Origin: Macrotrachela quadricornifera
Lineage: Eukaryota; Rotifera; Eurotatoria; Philodinida; Philodinidae
Assembly (NCBI GenBank): GCA_022393335.1
Contig: JAJEKB010021263.1
Location: 1,968,889 to 2,032,888, forward strand
Direction: 5' to 3'
Length of the DNA stretch: 64,000 nucleotides
A program made the translations under genes and the position numbers. The notes under the pieces were generated by a model. The model was not told the DNA's origin. It worked only from the letters and a program-made list of their open reading frames with translations, and searched no databases. Of the stretch, positions 51,064 through 61,709 are shown in pieces. Each line of letters starts with the position of its first letter. The first letter of the stretch is position 1.

Positions 51064-51210
51064 CTTATTGTCACGGGGCGTAACTCGATATCTAGGGCAA
51101 GGGGACAGGGTGTAGTACTCCATGAGCTCCTAATATCTCAAAATTTCAAAAGCGGAGGAAAACGTAACGCCCCTTGTCCCCCCTGCCCCGTTTACGCTCC
51201 TGCTTATTGT
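51064..51210. mobile_element. hAT-like MITE with perfect 8-bp target-site duplication
   Basis: CTTATTGT occurs exactly at 51064-51071 and 51203-51210 and brackets a 131-bp insert. The insert starts CACGGGGCGTAA and ends with the inverse of CAGGAGCGTAA. The interior is GC-rich (AAGGGGACAGGG and its partial inverse CCCCTTGTCCCCCC), so the element can fold on itself. There is no coding frame. The 8-bp duplication and CA...TG ends fit hAT. Confidence 0.85.
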
Positions 51211-51636
51211 AAATGCGGACGCATATAGTACACGATTTTAAGTTTCTAAGCATCAGCTTTATCAAAAATAAGTGTAACATAACAGCAATCCTAACGCTGG
51301 CAATACGTGTAAATTAAAAAGACATCATAAATATATGTATCTATATATAAATTAAAAATTCAACTAAACCGACGAAGACCCGCATCCTTTAAAACAAATA
51401 TATAATGAATAGATGCATATATAAATAGTTATGCATGTCGATATAGACGTATCAGTGATGATAAGTTTTATTAGGCCCGCTAGGCTCACAATTTATTTTG
51501 AATTCAATTGTCTTTTTTGTCTTTAGAACTGAAATTGGATTTAAACAGACCATTGTATATATGTTGTCCTCCCTTCCCTTTTTATCGCTCAACTGTACTA
51601 GAATCATCTACAGAACTCTACACTTCAGAGATGATC

Positions 51637-51770
51637 TCAAATAGAGATGTAAGCCAATAGGTTGATCGGCGGTGGCTCGAAAATTTCAAAATTTCGAATA
51701 TTATCGGCGGCGCGGTGACTGTAATGCAGGTTTCTCAGCGGAGGCGGCTTGAAGTTTAAAATTTGCCACG
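51637..51770. mobile_element. CGGCGG-rich dispersed repeat, copy 1
   Basis: A GC-rich island containing CGGCGGTGGCTCGAAAATTT, a short palindrome (TCGAAAATTTCAAAATTTCG), ATCGGCGGCGCGGTGACTGT and TCTCAGCGGAGGCGG. The same series, with about three quarters of bases shared, recurs at 53660-53785 in the same direction. The start GATGTAAGCC is the same type of end that finishes copy 2 (inverse GGTGTAAGCC), so the family probably has terminal inverted repeats. Minus-strand frames through both copies give alike peptides (AADNIRNFEIFE and AADGIRNFKIFE), most likely only a reflection of the shared DNA. Confidence 0.65.
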
Positions 51771-51786
51771 TTATCATAAAAAAGTA

Positions 51787-53004
51787 CGGGGAACTTCTGA
51801 GATTTTGGCCTACTTGAAAACGAAGGCCATTTTGCATGAAACTTTCAGCAATTGTAGAGACTAGAGTTAGTAGTCACTCCGATAAATTCTAGCTTGATCC
51901 GTCAAACTTTTGTCTTGCTTCGACACTTTATAAAATAGACTCATATATAGGCTATGTCAAAATCATATGTATCTTCGTTCTTTGCTATATAGTTCAGAGC
52001 CAGAGCAATTCTTTTAGCATCAATAGTAATTAGCAAAGGCTTCAAGATTATTAAGAAAAAGACTTCAACGAACCTGTCTTCTAGGTTTAGTCAAGTACAT
52101 ACCACTCCAAAATGAAGACACATACCCTATAGTTAATAATCCATTCTTTGAGGTATCCAAAGAAGTTTCTCCTATTATCCGCATGCAACATGCACATATT
52201 CGACTCATTTAATGGTTATCAAGAAGTATCTTAAATATGGTCCAAATAACCTTATGTCTATATAGACCATACTGGGAATTCATTACAAACGTATGTTATG
52301 TACATGATATCAACCAATCACATTTCATTTAGAAATTATTTCTGCTATTATCCACATAAAACATAGAATTTCTCGGGTCTTATTCAAGAGACATCATGAT
52401 AACTTTGAAATGGCGAAAAGATGTCCATATGTCATTGAGACAATTGCGGAAAAAAGTATTGCTAATATCTGATTGACTAAAATCTTATACACAACATGAG
52501 CTGAAAATGGATTCCCAGTATGGTCTATATGAAACATAGGGTTATTTGGATCGTATTCGAGATACTTCTTGATAACCATTAAATGAGTCGAATATGTGCA
52601 TGTTGCATGCGGATAATAGGAAAAACTTCTTTGGATACCTCAAAGAATGGATTATTAACTATAGGCTATGTGTCTTCATTTTAGAGTGGTATGTACTTGA
52701 CTAAACCTAGAAGACAGATTCGTTGAAGTCGTTTTCTTAATAATCTTGAAGCCTTTGCTAATTACTATTGATGCTAAAAAAATTGCTCTAGCTCTGAACC
52801 ATATAGCAAAGAACGAAGATACATATGATTTTGACATAGCCTATGTATGAGTCCATTTTATGAAGTATCGAAACAGGGCAAAAGTTTTACGAATCAAGCT
52901 GAGATTTGTAGGAATGAATACTAATTCTGATCTCTACTACTGCTGAAAGTTTCACGTGAAACAGCCTGTTTTCAAGCTGACCGAAAATCCAGAAAAATGC
53001 TTCT
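51787..53004. mobile_element. 1.2-kb near-perfect palindrome (foldback element)
   Basis: Two arms of about 605 bp meet at about 52396 with no real spacer. Matching landmarks are symmetric about one centre: ACTTTCAGCA at 51841-51850 with TGCTGAAAGT at 52941-52950; CCTATTATCC at 52171-52180 with GGATAATAGG at 52611-52620; CTGTCTTCTAGGTTTAGTC from 52074 with its inverse ending at 52717. All pair sums are 104791, so almost no indels have occurred over about 900 bp. Identity is high in the outer two thirds and falls towards the core. Each arm contains a worn internal direct repeat (TTTCTCCTATTATCCGCAT and TTTCTGCTATTATCCACAT). Only short, unrecognised frames cross it (for example 52579-52394 minus). 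It looks like a foldback transposon or an inverted duplication. Confidence 0.85.
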
Positions 53005-53010
53005 CCTCCT

Positions 53011-53089
53011 TTAACTCTTTGGCAACGGGGAACGTTTATAGGCATTCAAATCGGTCGTCTATAGATGTCTTCCGTCGTCAAAGGATTAA
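53011..53089. mobile_element. 79-bp TTAA-flanked mini-element (piggyBac-like MITE)
   Basis: TTAA at 53011-53014 and at 53086-53089 bracket ends CTCTTTGGCAACGG and, inverted, TCCTTTGACGACGG. The insert is far too short to code. TTAA duplication plus CCTTTG-type ends fit piggyBac-derived MITEs. A related copy lies at 61621-61709. It abuts the right end of the 1.2-kb palindrome. Confidence 0.65.
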
Positions 53090-53659
53090 TACACTTTTTA
53101 AAAATGTTTTAGATGTTTATTAATTGTTCAACCAATCATCTTTCTAAATTCAGCATCAAATATTGTAATGTAGGCTTGGCCTGTTTCAATGTCCCTTCAT
53201 TTTTATTTCCAAGCAAATATGTAAGAAAACTTCATTTTACTTTTAGACATAATAAAAAAAAGCATATAATGGAAAATAAATATAATCATGAGGTTAAATA
53301 ATAAATGAACAATCAATACCAACATTACTAATAAGTAAAAGCACGTAGCGCACACAAGCTTGTCGTTTTATTTTATCTTTGTTAGTCAAACTTTAAAATA
53401 CTCGTCTCTTCTTGTATTTATAAATACATTTAATATAACAGGCATGAACAACTGAAATAGAAACTTAGAATTTTCGCCCAACACAGGATTAAGGGTACGT
53501 TTTTTAATTTAGAACTCGATAGCATTGGATTGGTCACAAAATTAGCATGAAAGTGAAGCTGAAGGTGAGAAAATTAATAAGAAAGTGATATACTGGAGTT
53601 TTACTATGCAAAAGTGTCGGATTAAGGAGAATATAAATAAAACGTTATTGATATTTATA
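53090..53659. other. Spacer in the repeat-rich block
   Basis: No recognised gene; short frames only. Confidence 0.4.
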
Positions 53660-53786
53660 ATAGTTGCCAGCGGCGACCGCTCGAAAATTTTAAAATTTCG
53701 AATACCATCGGCGGCACAGCGGCTGTAGGTAAAGTATCTCAGCGGCAACGGTAGTTCAACCACACGGCTTACACCACTAATGACAA
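53660..53786. mobile_element. CGGCGG-rich dispersed repeat, copy 2
   Basis: Contains CTCGAAAATTTTAAAATTTC, ATCGGCGGCACAGCGGCTGT, ATCTCAGCGGCAACGG and ends CGGCTTACACCACTA. It aligns with 51655-51765 over about 85 bp in the same orientation. Its right end TGGTGTAAGCC (read inverted) matches the left start of copy 1, the evidence for terminal inverted repeats. Confidence 0.65.
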
Positions 53787-54419
53787 ATCGATTAGTTTTT
53801 TGCAAGAAAAAACGAAATGTTATTGCAGTAGAATCGAATTTTGCTATTAGAAAAATTCAGAGCCTTCAACATTTTTCTAAAAATATGTTCTGTAGTATTA
53901 GGATATTTTTCATAGTAAGTAGAAATTAGATTGTTATATACATGTAAGAACATACCAATATCGTCCAAAAACATATTTCAGTTATGAATATCGTTTCTTT
54001 TGACCTGTAACTATCGATAGTAGGTCACGCAACATCTCGATTAGCGATTGATTTGAAGTGCTCAAAATGAAGAAAATGAGATTTTCTGGATTAAATAGTG
54101 GCGCAGAAAAGTACTGTTAACTGTTAGCTATGTTTATAAAACTCTGTATTTCTTTATCAAAATTTCATATATTGAACCATAGGTTGAATATTATCACATA
54201 GACCAAGGAACAAAAACATGAAAAAATATTCATTTAAATGATTAATTTGCAAAAATCAAACTCATTCCGATAGTTTCATTGTTTTTGAATCATTTACATT
54301 ATCTTCAACTGTTTGTTCTAGAAAATCAAAATTATCGTATTGATTTTCATCAGATAATCTTAAGTTTTCTGAAAATAATAACAGCCCACGAAAAAAATTT
54401 TGCAAGAAGTCGCGAAAAA
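53787..54419. other. AT-rich spacer
   Basis: Nothing recognised. Confidence 0.4.
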
Positions 54420-54720
54420 ACGCGTCATTAAAAACCGCGATTTTAGCCGATTTTTTTTGATCGCAGGAGTCAGATCATCGATGTATCTTTCAAATATCAC
54501 CAAAACCTGCGGTTTCTAAGAACGCGTTTTTGCGTGGCATTTGAAAGGTGCATTGATGGTCTGACTCCTGCAATCCAAAAAAACCGGTGAAAATCGCGGT
54601 TTCCAAGAACCAGTTTTTTCGCGATTTTCAAAATCAGTACTGATGATCTGACACCTATAATCAAACAAAACCGGCTAAAACGGCGGTTTAATAGATTGAG
54701 TTTTGTAGCAGTTTTTATGA
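54420..54720. repeat. Three ~87-bp repeat units, one inverted relative to the others
   Basis: Each unit carries a GCGGTTT/AAACCGC end and a GAGTCAGATCATCGATG-like middle with GACTCCTGC. The unit at about 54425-54500 is in one direction; those at about 54505-54600 and 54605-54700 are in the other. The first two therefore form a hairpin with arms of roughly 70-80 bp, and the last two a direct tandem. A minus-strand frame across the tandem shows repeated peptides (RDFHRFFWIAGVRPS and RRFSRFCLIIGVRSS) only because the unit length is a multiple of three. Confidence 0.7.
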
Positions 54721-54889
54721 GATTTCTTTTCATTTCCATGATGTTTTCAAAATAAATCAAAGATATATTATTATTTTACGAGTAACACTTTCGCGGTATT
54801 GTAACTCGTAAAACAATCATATGTTTTTTATTTATCTTGGAAACACCATGGAAATGAAAAGAACTGGAATCTTCGACCAGATTTGATTC

Positions 54890-56046
54890 TAAATTTTTTT
54901 AAAATTAATACTTACTATCGGATCTATGGTTGGTAATAGTCTAAAAAGAAAATAAAAGTATTAATTTAAATTATTACTGACTACAATTCGATTTTGATAT
55001 TGCTCTAAAATCAAAAAAAATATATTTATTTGTCTAAATATTTCCTGGTCATTTTGATGTTGATATTGACCTTAAATAAAGAAAAATAACTTATTTTTTT
55101 TTAATATTTTTTATTTCGATATTGAGATCGATTTAAAAAAAAAGAGAAAAAAATTTATTCATTTATTTAAGACTTATATTTAAATGAGCAATAAAATAAT
55201 CCAAATAAGCAATAACGAAATTTAGCAATAATAATACTGAATAAGCAGTAATGATGCTAATTGAGCAATAATTTATTTAAATTAGCAATGAATCGTGTGT
55301 ATAAGGAGCAATAAGAATCCAGGCGTTATAGTGTCATTCATCTGTGTTGGATATTTCTTTTCTTTTTCTCGATCGTATCGTATACATATGCGTATGTACG
55401 ACATTTACATATATTTTCTTTTCTTTTTTTTTATATCTTAGGTATTTTCCAAATGTTGATTCGTTCAGGTCCTTTTTTCCCTTGTTTTTGAGAGTGAGGA
55501 TAGGGTGAGGATGGTTTAATTTATTCGACACGTACAAGTCTGTCTATTTCAACATATGGTGCATATGTTTATCTGACAATCTTGAAGAATGGAGAACAGC
55601 AACGTGCACTTGTCCATCATTTCTTAAAAATTATATTTACAAACATGTCATCGGAATGTCTATCCGACTAAAATATTGCAAACCTCTACCAGAAGCAAAA
55701 AATGTGGAAGTCGGCACAAAAAGGAAAAGGGACAGACTAACGAAAGTAAGAAAAGCTTTATTGCTACAATCGTACATTAATTGCTCATTTTCATTTTTCT
55801 TATGAACAGCTGCATAAATAAAAACTGGAGTTTTCCCTTTTCTTATTGCTAAAATGTCAAATTAATATTGCTATTTGATGAATTATTTATTACACATTTC
55901 ATAATAAAAAACTACTCGAATAGGACTTTTTTATTGCTAATTCGTATTTTAATTATTGCTCATTTAAGTATTTTTACTGCTCAAATAAATACATGTCTTT
56001 ATTTAAATACTTACTGTTCATTTCGATGTTGATATTGATCCAAAAT
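54890..56046. repeat. Degenerate ~70-bp repeats with splice-like edges, around an AGCAATAA-rich inverted pair
   Basis: On the minus strand, CAATATCAACATCGAAATGA, CAATATCAACATCAAAATGA, CAATATCAAAATCGAATTG and CTCAATATCGAAAT occur near 56030, 55055, 54990 and 55120. Several are bordered by TTTAAG/TTTTAG on one side and GTAAGTATT on the other, like tiny exons. Between 55160 and 56000, AGCAATAA motifs on the left (about 55185-55310) face TTATTGCT motifs on the right (about 55745-55995). No reading frame links the exon-like pieces, so I class this as repeats. Confidence 0.5.
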
Positions 56047-56488
56047 GAAATGCGGTACGTAAAGTTGTAGTTAATGGCGGTTATTCAAATGATACCGCGT
56101 TAACTGTAATTTTCTTTAAAAATTGTTTTCATTATAACGAAAAAAGTCATCCTCTTCATTCCTGATATAACAGACATTTTAATTTTTGCCGATCGGCTCA
56201 GCGAGAAGTATATATAGATGATATATGCCAAATATTCTCTTTTCGTTCTTTTTTCTTTCTTTCTATTATCGATTGCCAACGACATCAACATAAAATACAT
56301 TGAATGAAACATAATAACTTAAATATTATGCTAGTAACATCAAGCAGGCAGCTGGTGATTTAGGAAAGAAAACAAAAAAATGCAGAAGCAACACTGATTT
56401 ATTCACATCACAAGCCCAGAGTAACATATATGATTGGATCCGCGATTACCATCGTATATGTCGCGATTATAGAAACTATGACAGATCG
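56047..56488. other. Spacer in the repeat-rich block
   Basis: No recognised gene or repeat unit, apart from scattered CGCGAT words leading into the next array. Confidence 0.4.
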
Positions 56489-56670
56489 CAATACTCAATA
56501 CGGCGGTAATGATTAAGTACACCGCGATATATGAAGCCGATTACAAACGCGATATATGAAGCCGATTACAAACGCGATATTTAATACCGCGATTATCATT
56601 AAGTAAACCGCGATATATGAAACCGATCACAAACGTGATATTTAATACCGTGATTATTATTGAATATACC
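56489..56670. repeat. CGCGATAT minisatellite with an exact 25-bp duplication
   Basis: A unit of about 75 bp (TAATGATTAAGTACACCGCG, then ATATATGAAGCCGATTACAA, then ACGCGATATTTAATACCGCG) occurs about two and a half times with substitutions. Inside the first unit, 56525-56549 is duplicated exactly at 56550-56574, which points to recent slippage. Confidence 0.8.
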
Positions 56671-56934
56671 CATGTCGTCAAATTCGCTAAGATTTGGACG
56701 ATTTTATCATGATATCTCGGCCGATTAATCGTGCAGTTAGTCGAGATAAAAGCGTCTAAAATGGTGATTTTTACCGATTTTTGTCTCCGTTTTTGCAAGA
56801 AAATCACAATCTTTTTCGGTAAAATCATCCAAAATAGCGGCTTTTGCCGATATTTTTACTGATTTTTCAAGAAAATCACGATCAATGCACGGTAAAATCT
56901 TAATTTTTCTTGAATCAGTAAGCGCTTTATTCCT

Positions 56935-57175
56935 ATCCTTAATTTCATATATAATTTCTTAATTCTAACCCTAATCCCTTATTTATATCCCTTACTTCTC
57001 ATTCCTATTCTTAACCCCTTAATTCTATATCCAATTCCCATCCTCATTTCTATCCTTAAGACCCTAATTCTATATCTAACCTCCTATTCCTATCCTCTAC
57101 CCCTTAATTCCATATCGATTCCCTTATTCCTATATCTACCTGCCGATTTCTATGCTTAAACTATAATGGAACCTC
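56935..57175. repeat. Strand-biased pyrimidine-rich minisatellite, ~50-bp period
   Basis: CTTAATTCTA-type and CCTATTCCTATCC-type words alternate about four to five times, with hardly any G on the plus strand. It includes CTAACCCTAATCCC, which resembles but is not a telomeric array. There is no coding potential. Confidence 0.65.
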
Positions 57176-58360
57176 TATTTGTATATTGAAGTCATTATAT
57201 TAATATCTTACCACTTGCAATTATATCTGATTCGATACCTGCGTCTAAACCCTCATAGCTGTACCTTTCGTATTTTAGCTATGCTTCAAATTCGAATAAC
57301 TATATATTTTCTTTGCTAACAAAGTGTAAACTCTTACATCTATACAGAACCACCTATTACTAGCGGTTAGCGCTTATAACTATATTCAATTCAATAAAAT
57401 ACTGTCTAATCTCGATTTGTGTGCCCAGCAGGAAAGTTAAAAAAAAATGTTAAAACTTTGTGTTTGCTCAAATAAAAATAGTTTCACATTCTTCTGTAAG
57501 TTTCAAAAAAGATTTAATGCTTTAGCATTCGTATGAAGTTGGCATTAGTACAATAAACATTTATCTCACTCATGTAAGCTTCACTTGGGCGTATGAATAG
57601 AGTTATAACGTGCAAAGAGAACAAAATTGTTGTAACACTGAGGACAAATATCCAAAAATACAGCAAGTGTAGTGCTGTGTTGTTAGGAGCAGTATTTATT
57701 TGCACAATACCGATGCTAACTTAATAGAATTGCGAAAACATCCAGTTACTTTGTTAACACTAATAGACATGTTTTGCGTTCGTTTTTCAATTTTAATAGA
57801 GAGATATTAGAGATAGCGTTAAATAACGGAATCCTATAGCTAAGACGATGGTGCTGCTCTAATCTCTCGTATCTATTATCTGAGGACCTTTCACCTTACT
57901 ATATAGAAGCCTTTATATTCGATCTTAGCATATTTATTGATATCAATCCACTTAAATCTGACAATAATCTGATGCATATGTTTCAACTCTCAATACCTAT
58001 TTCCCTCTAGCTACACTATATGTATCTTATGTCTTTTTTATTCCGATATTCATGAATGTCTCATGATATGAGAGTGACACGAAAATAATCACATCAATAG
58101 TAGAAATTTATTTTATGAATAATCATTTTTCACATAACAGAGTCACTGATTTGGATCGTCAATGCTTCGTTTAGAATTGCTGTTTACTTTTTTACTGAAT
58201 TAAAAAAATATTAAATTCAATAAATCCGTGATTTAGTCGCAGCTTAGTAGCAATATAACAAAATCGTCGATTAATCGCGAATCGTTGTCAAAGCTTGAAA
58301 AAATCGTGGATGAATCGTGATTAATCGTCCAAACCCAGATGATTTTAATGATATGGAGTG
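57176..58360. other. Spacer in the repeat-rich block
   Basis: No gene recognised. GATTAATCG words around 58270-58335 resemble those near 56720-56740. Confidence 0.4.
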
Positions 58361-58800
58361 CTTTCATTATTTTTACATAATTTCATTTCATTGATTTCTC
58401 TATTCTTGAAGCACTAAAATTACTACATTAGTTTCATTACTTTTGCATCGTTTCTGCCTTATTAAGCTCTCTATTCTTAAAGAGTTGAATTCATTGCATT
58501 AGTTTTATTTCTTTACATCATATTCATCGTACGACCTTGATTTTTTATCAAACTATTAAAATAACTATTATTTCATTACTTTTACATCATTTCCACTGCA
58601 GTAATTTGTCTATTTAAAAAAACTGAAATCATCACATTAGTTTTATTTCTTTCTCATCATTTCCGTCAGGTTATCTTAATTTTTTTACAAAACTATAATA
58701 AGAATAGTATTTTAATTACGCTTGCATCATTTTCATTCTGTGAAATATTCTATTCTTGAAAAATTAAAGTTACTACATTAATCTTACTACTCTTAAATTA
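58361..58800. repeat. 70-bp satellite-like tandem repeat, about 6 degenerate copies
   Basis: The words TTTCATTACTTTTGCATCRT, CTCTATTCTTGAA and ATTACTACATTAG return at a spacing of 69-70 bp (starts near 58361, 58431, 58501, 58570, 58640 and 58709). Copies differ by roughly a quarter of bases, so the array is old. Confidence 0.8.
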
Positions 58801-59443
58801 TTGTAGGCGCCAGAAGTAAATAGGGAAAACTCTGCGGGGAATATCTTGTGAACAGATGCAGCTAACGAGCTGATCTTTTCATCATTAGAAAGGGGATATT
58901 CTAGGATACAAGTATATGCTATATTGAGGGGATTAAATTTTTGATCGAGGTTATTAGTTATCAGTGATGATTTTGTGCGTCACCGAATAAAAACGTTTTT
59001 TTAATATGAGTTCTCAACTCCAAGATGATCGTCCGATAGTACAAGATCTGCTCTATTAATCTATGCAAATCTATAGTCCTTGTATCATTCACTGTGCAAA
59101 ATTTATCTTCGTTACACTAAGCATCTGTGACTTGCCAAAAATGCGATTTTTTCCGAGAAAAGAGTCTTGTTATTGTATATCTATGAATGTTTCAATCATT
59201 TTGAGTTGAGTGATGGTGACTGAATTATCATGCAGACATGATTTATTTTGACCACTACTGAGTTTTATCATTCTTCCGAATTATGATATAGCTAGTGTTT
59301 CCTATCAACCATTTTCTCCTTTATTTTTCTCGTCGCGTAAAATTTGACAGCGAAAGATGTTGCCTGTATTTTTTCTTTCCTGCCTCTGGCTATTGGAAAG
59401 AAAAAAAAGGAACAATAGAATTTTTTCAGTAAATTGCATTTGT
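58801..59443. other. Spacer in the repeat-rich block
   Basis: Nothing recognised. Confidence 0.4.
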
Positions 59444-59676
59444 ATATACATTCCGAACAAAAGTCTTTTCTTCTCTTTATTTCTATATTCTCATACATTA
59501 CATCAAATTTATTACCGAATAAAGATATAACATGACAGTTTTATTTCAATGTGACCTGTACACCATACTAAAATAAAACTGTCATATCATATCCTTATTT
59601 GATAATAAATATGATGTAAAGTATGAGAGTATAGAAACAAAGTGAGTGGAACAGACTTTTATCCAGAGGTGTATAT
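59444..59676. mobile_element. Foldback MITE with ~105-bp arms
   Basis: The left arm (59444-59548) carries AAAAGTCTTTTC, TTTCTATATTCTCATACATT and CATGACAGTTTTATTT; the right arm (59571-59676) is its inverse with few mismatches. Only about 22 bp separate the arms, so the strand can form one long hairpin. A TA lies at or beside each end, as in Tc1/mariner-type MITEs. A 68-codon frame over the left arm is incidental. Confidence 0.8.
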
Positions 59677-59892
59677 GTATATGTATCAAGATGGAAAAAG
59701 CAGACTTCTATACTTCCGAAGCACAGAAGTACAGAGAAATACAAGAATTTTGCTTTTCTTCCTTGATTCTTTTTTATTAATAGAATCGGTTTTATCTTTA
59801 ATTTGCATATATTGTTTTTAATTCTTACTGAAATAAGTTTAAATATATCTTTATATCCATCTTTTTTTAAAATTCTTGTTCACGTTTTGCTT

Positions 59893-60271
59893 CTTTTATT
59901 CCCTCGATTGAAGAAAGGGTCATATGAAAAAGAATGGGTTTGCTTGCTTGTCGTCGGGTCGGAGATCGAAGATAAAAAAAAAATATTTACATATACATGG
60001 TCCAAGGTCAAAAAGATTAGCACAGAAAACATCAAGAGTTTTACTTATGAGATAATCATAAGTTCTCAAAAGCTATTATATATAGGTACTCATAGGTCCT
60101 CAAGTGTCACTATATAGGGGTATCAGTATGTCATCAAGTCCTACTAAAGGGATACTTATAGCTCGTTAAGTGCCATATTACAGATGTACCCATAGGTTCT
60201 AAAGTTCTGTTATTCCTCCGATTGAAGGGAGCGTCATATGAAATAAATTACGTTTGCTTGCTTATCGTCAG
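59893..60271. repeat. Two ~65-bp direct repeats flanking a 33-34-bp minisatellite
   Basis: 59893-59957 and 60208-60271 share TCGATTGAAG, GTCATATGAAA, GTTTGCTTGCTT and TCGTC at about 80% identity. Between them, five units of 33-34 bp start at 60058, 60092, 60125, 60158 and 60192 (ATAGGTCCTCAAGT type with a following TATATAGG). A 104-codon plus-strand frame over the array has no domain and is likely chance. Confidence 0.75.
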
Positions 60272-60285
60272 ATGGAAAATCATAA

Positions 60286-61620
60286 TCATCAGTTGAGAAT
60301 AACATATCCTACACTATTGTCACTGGATGACCGACTACTATTCATGTCGCAAAGGCACGTAAGAATATGGCGCAGATGAGTATATTCTGACTATTGTGCT
60401 GCACGACAGATAATTCTATGGCACTATTTCTGAAAACGCTTGGCTCCACAAGTAGTCGAGGAAAGTACCGATTTTAATTCTGAGAATAATTAAAACTCTA
60501 AATTAACTATACTATTACAGATTAGGATCATAGTATTGTAACATGTATACTCAGTTATATTTTTAATGTTACCATCAGTTATCTAAGAGGAACAAAAGAA
60601 AATGATATGTAAATTTTTAATTTCTTTCTTTCTTTACTAAATCCGTACGCATCAATAATGGTGTATTTGTAACGCTATGATCTCGAAAACCGAAGGTCAT
60701 AAAATTATGATTGAAACGCCGTATGAAAATATGAAGACTAGATTTATACTGGTCGAAATCGGTTTCTAAATAGAGACTTTAGTTTGGTCACGAGAAACGT
60801 CAAAAAAAGACGATTTTTTTCAAACTTTAGTTTTTTTTCGTTTTAACATAATTAAAATGAAAGAAAAGTTAGGCGCCACTCTAACATGACAGCTGAAAGT
60901 GTAGCTGACGATGGATAATAAAAAAAGAAAGATAATTATGTAACTAATGAATATCGTTAATCGAGATTTCGAAAAATCGCTTCGCATCTAAGTTCGCATT
61001 CTTGACAAAGTCAAGATGTCATCTAGTTGTTAATTATGTCATTAGCTAGAGATTATATAGCTCAGATGATTTATAAAAGAAATGTAATATATTTCCATTT
61101 CTTTTAGTTTATTATCTTCTATGTTTGCTTTGTTTTTATTTCTTTATTTTGTGCCCATGTAAAAAAAATCATATTAAATGATTAAAAATCGATTATAATT
61201 GATTATTAAAATTTAATCATTTATAATCGATTAAAAAGAATTAAATGGAAAAAATCTGCCTTTTAAGGATGAAAAATCTGGTGAAAATTGTGACATTATA
61301 ATCGATTTTTAATCCGATTTTCAATTATTTCCTATGATTTTTCTTTACATAGGTAGTAGTTCATATTTCCTATGTGCTTTCAAAAATGATTTTCAGTAAG
61401 TAATAAAGATATACAGGGTGATCCAAAAGTTTTGGTATCTTATAGAAAATTCTCTCTTTCTTTGTTATTACTAATTTAAAAAACACTCAAATTTGGACAT
61501 ATAATACCTTCAAACTAGATGAATGGTATCCTAAGGTTTTTAATCCATTGTGCTCGACATTCAGAAAAGTATAGTGATATTAAAAAATCTTGTATTAGCT
61601 GATCCAGTATTTAACATAAC
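60286..61620. other. AT-rich spacer
   Basis: A lone mariner-like end, CAGGGTGATCCAAAAG, occurs at about 61416; no matching right end was found. No gene seen. Confidence 0.45.
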
Positions 61621-61709
61621 TTAATCCTTTACGACTGGATATTCGCAAAATATCGTACTCCCTACAGGAAAATATTACCTTTAGGGCGCATCCGGCTGTA
61701 AAGGATTAA
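61621..61709. mobile_element. 89-bp TTAA-flanked mini-element (piggyBac-like MITE)
   Basis: TTAA at 61621-61624 and 61706-61709 flank an 81-bp insert. Its left end TCCTTTACGACTGGAT pairs with the right end read inverted, TCCTTTACAGCCGGAT. The insert has no frame. Target site and end sequence match the element at 53011-53089, so the two form a small family. Confidence 0.75.

Noticed and set aside
52394..52579. 61-codon minus-strand frame in the palindrome
   Set aside because: The equivalent stretch in the other arm is interrupted by a stop and no domain is recognised.
51637..53805. Conserved peptide AAD[NG]IRNF[EK]IFE on the minus strand of two loci as a possible gene family
   Set aside because: The likeness comes from a shared repeat with an internal DNA palindrome; the frames lack starts and end at unrelated positions.
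56960..57010. Possible interstitial telomeric repeat (CTAACCCTAATCCC)
   Set aside because: Only one and a half imperfect telomere-like words inside a longer ~50-bp pyrimidine-rich unit; not a telomeric array.
59803..60117. 104-codon plus-strand frame
   Set aside because: Covers a direct repeat and minisatellite; no domain.
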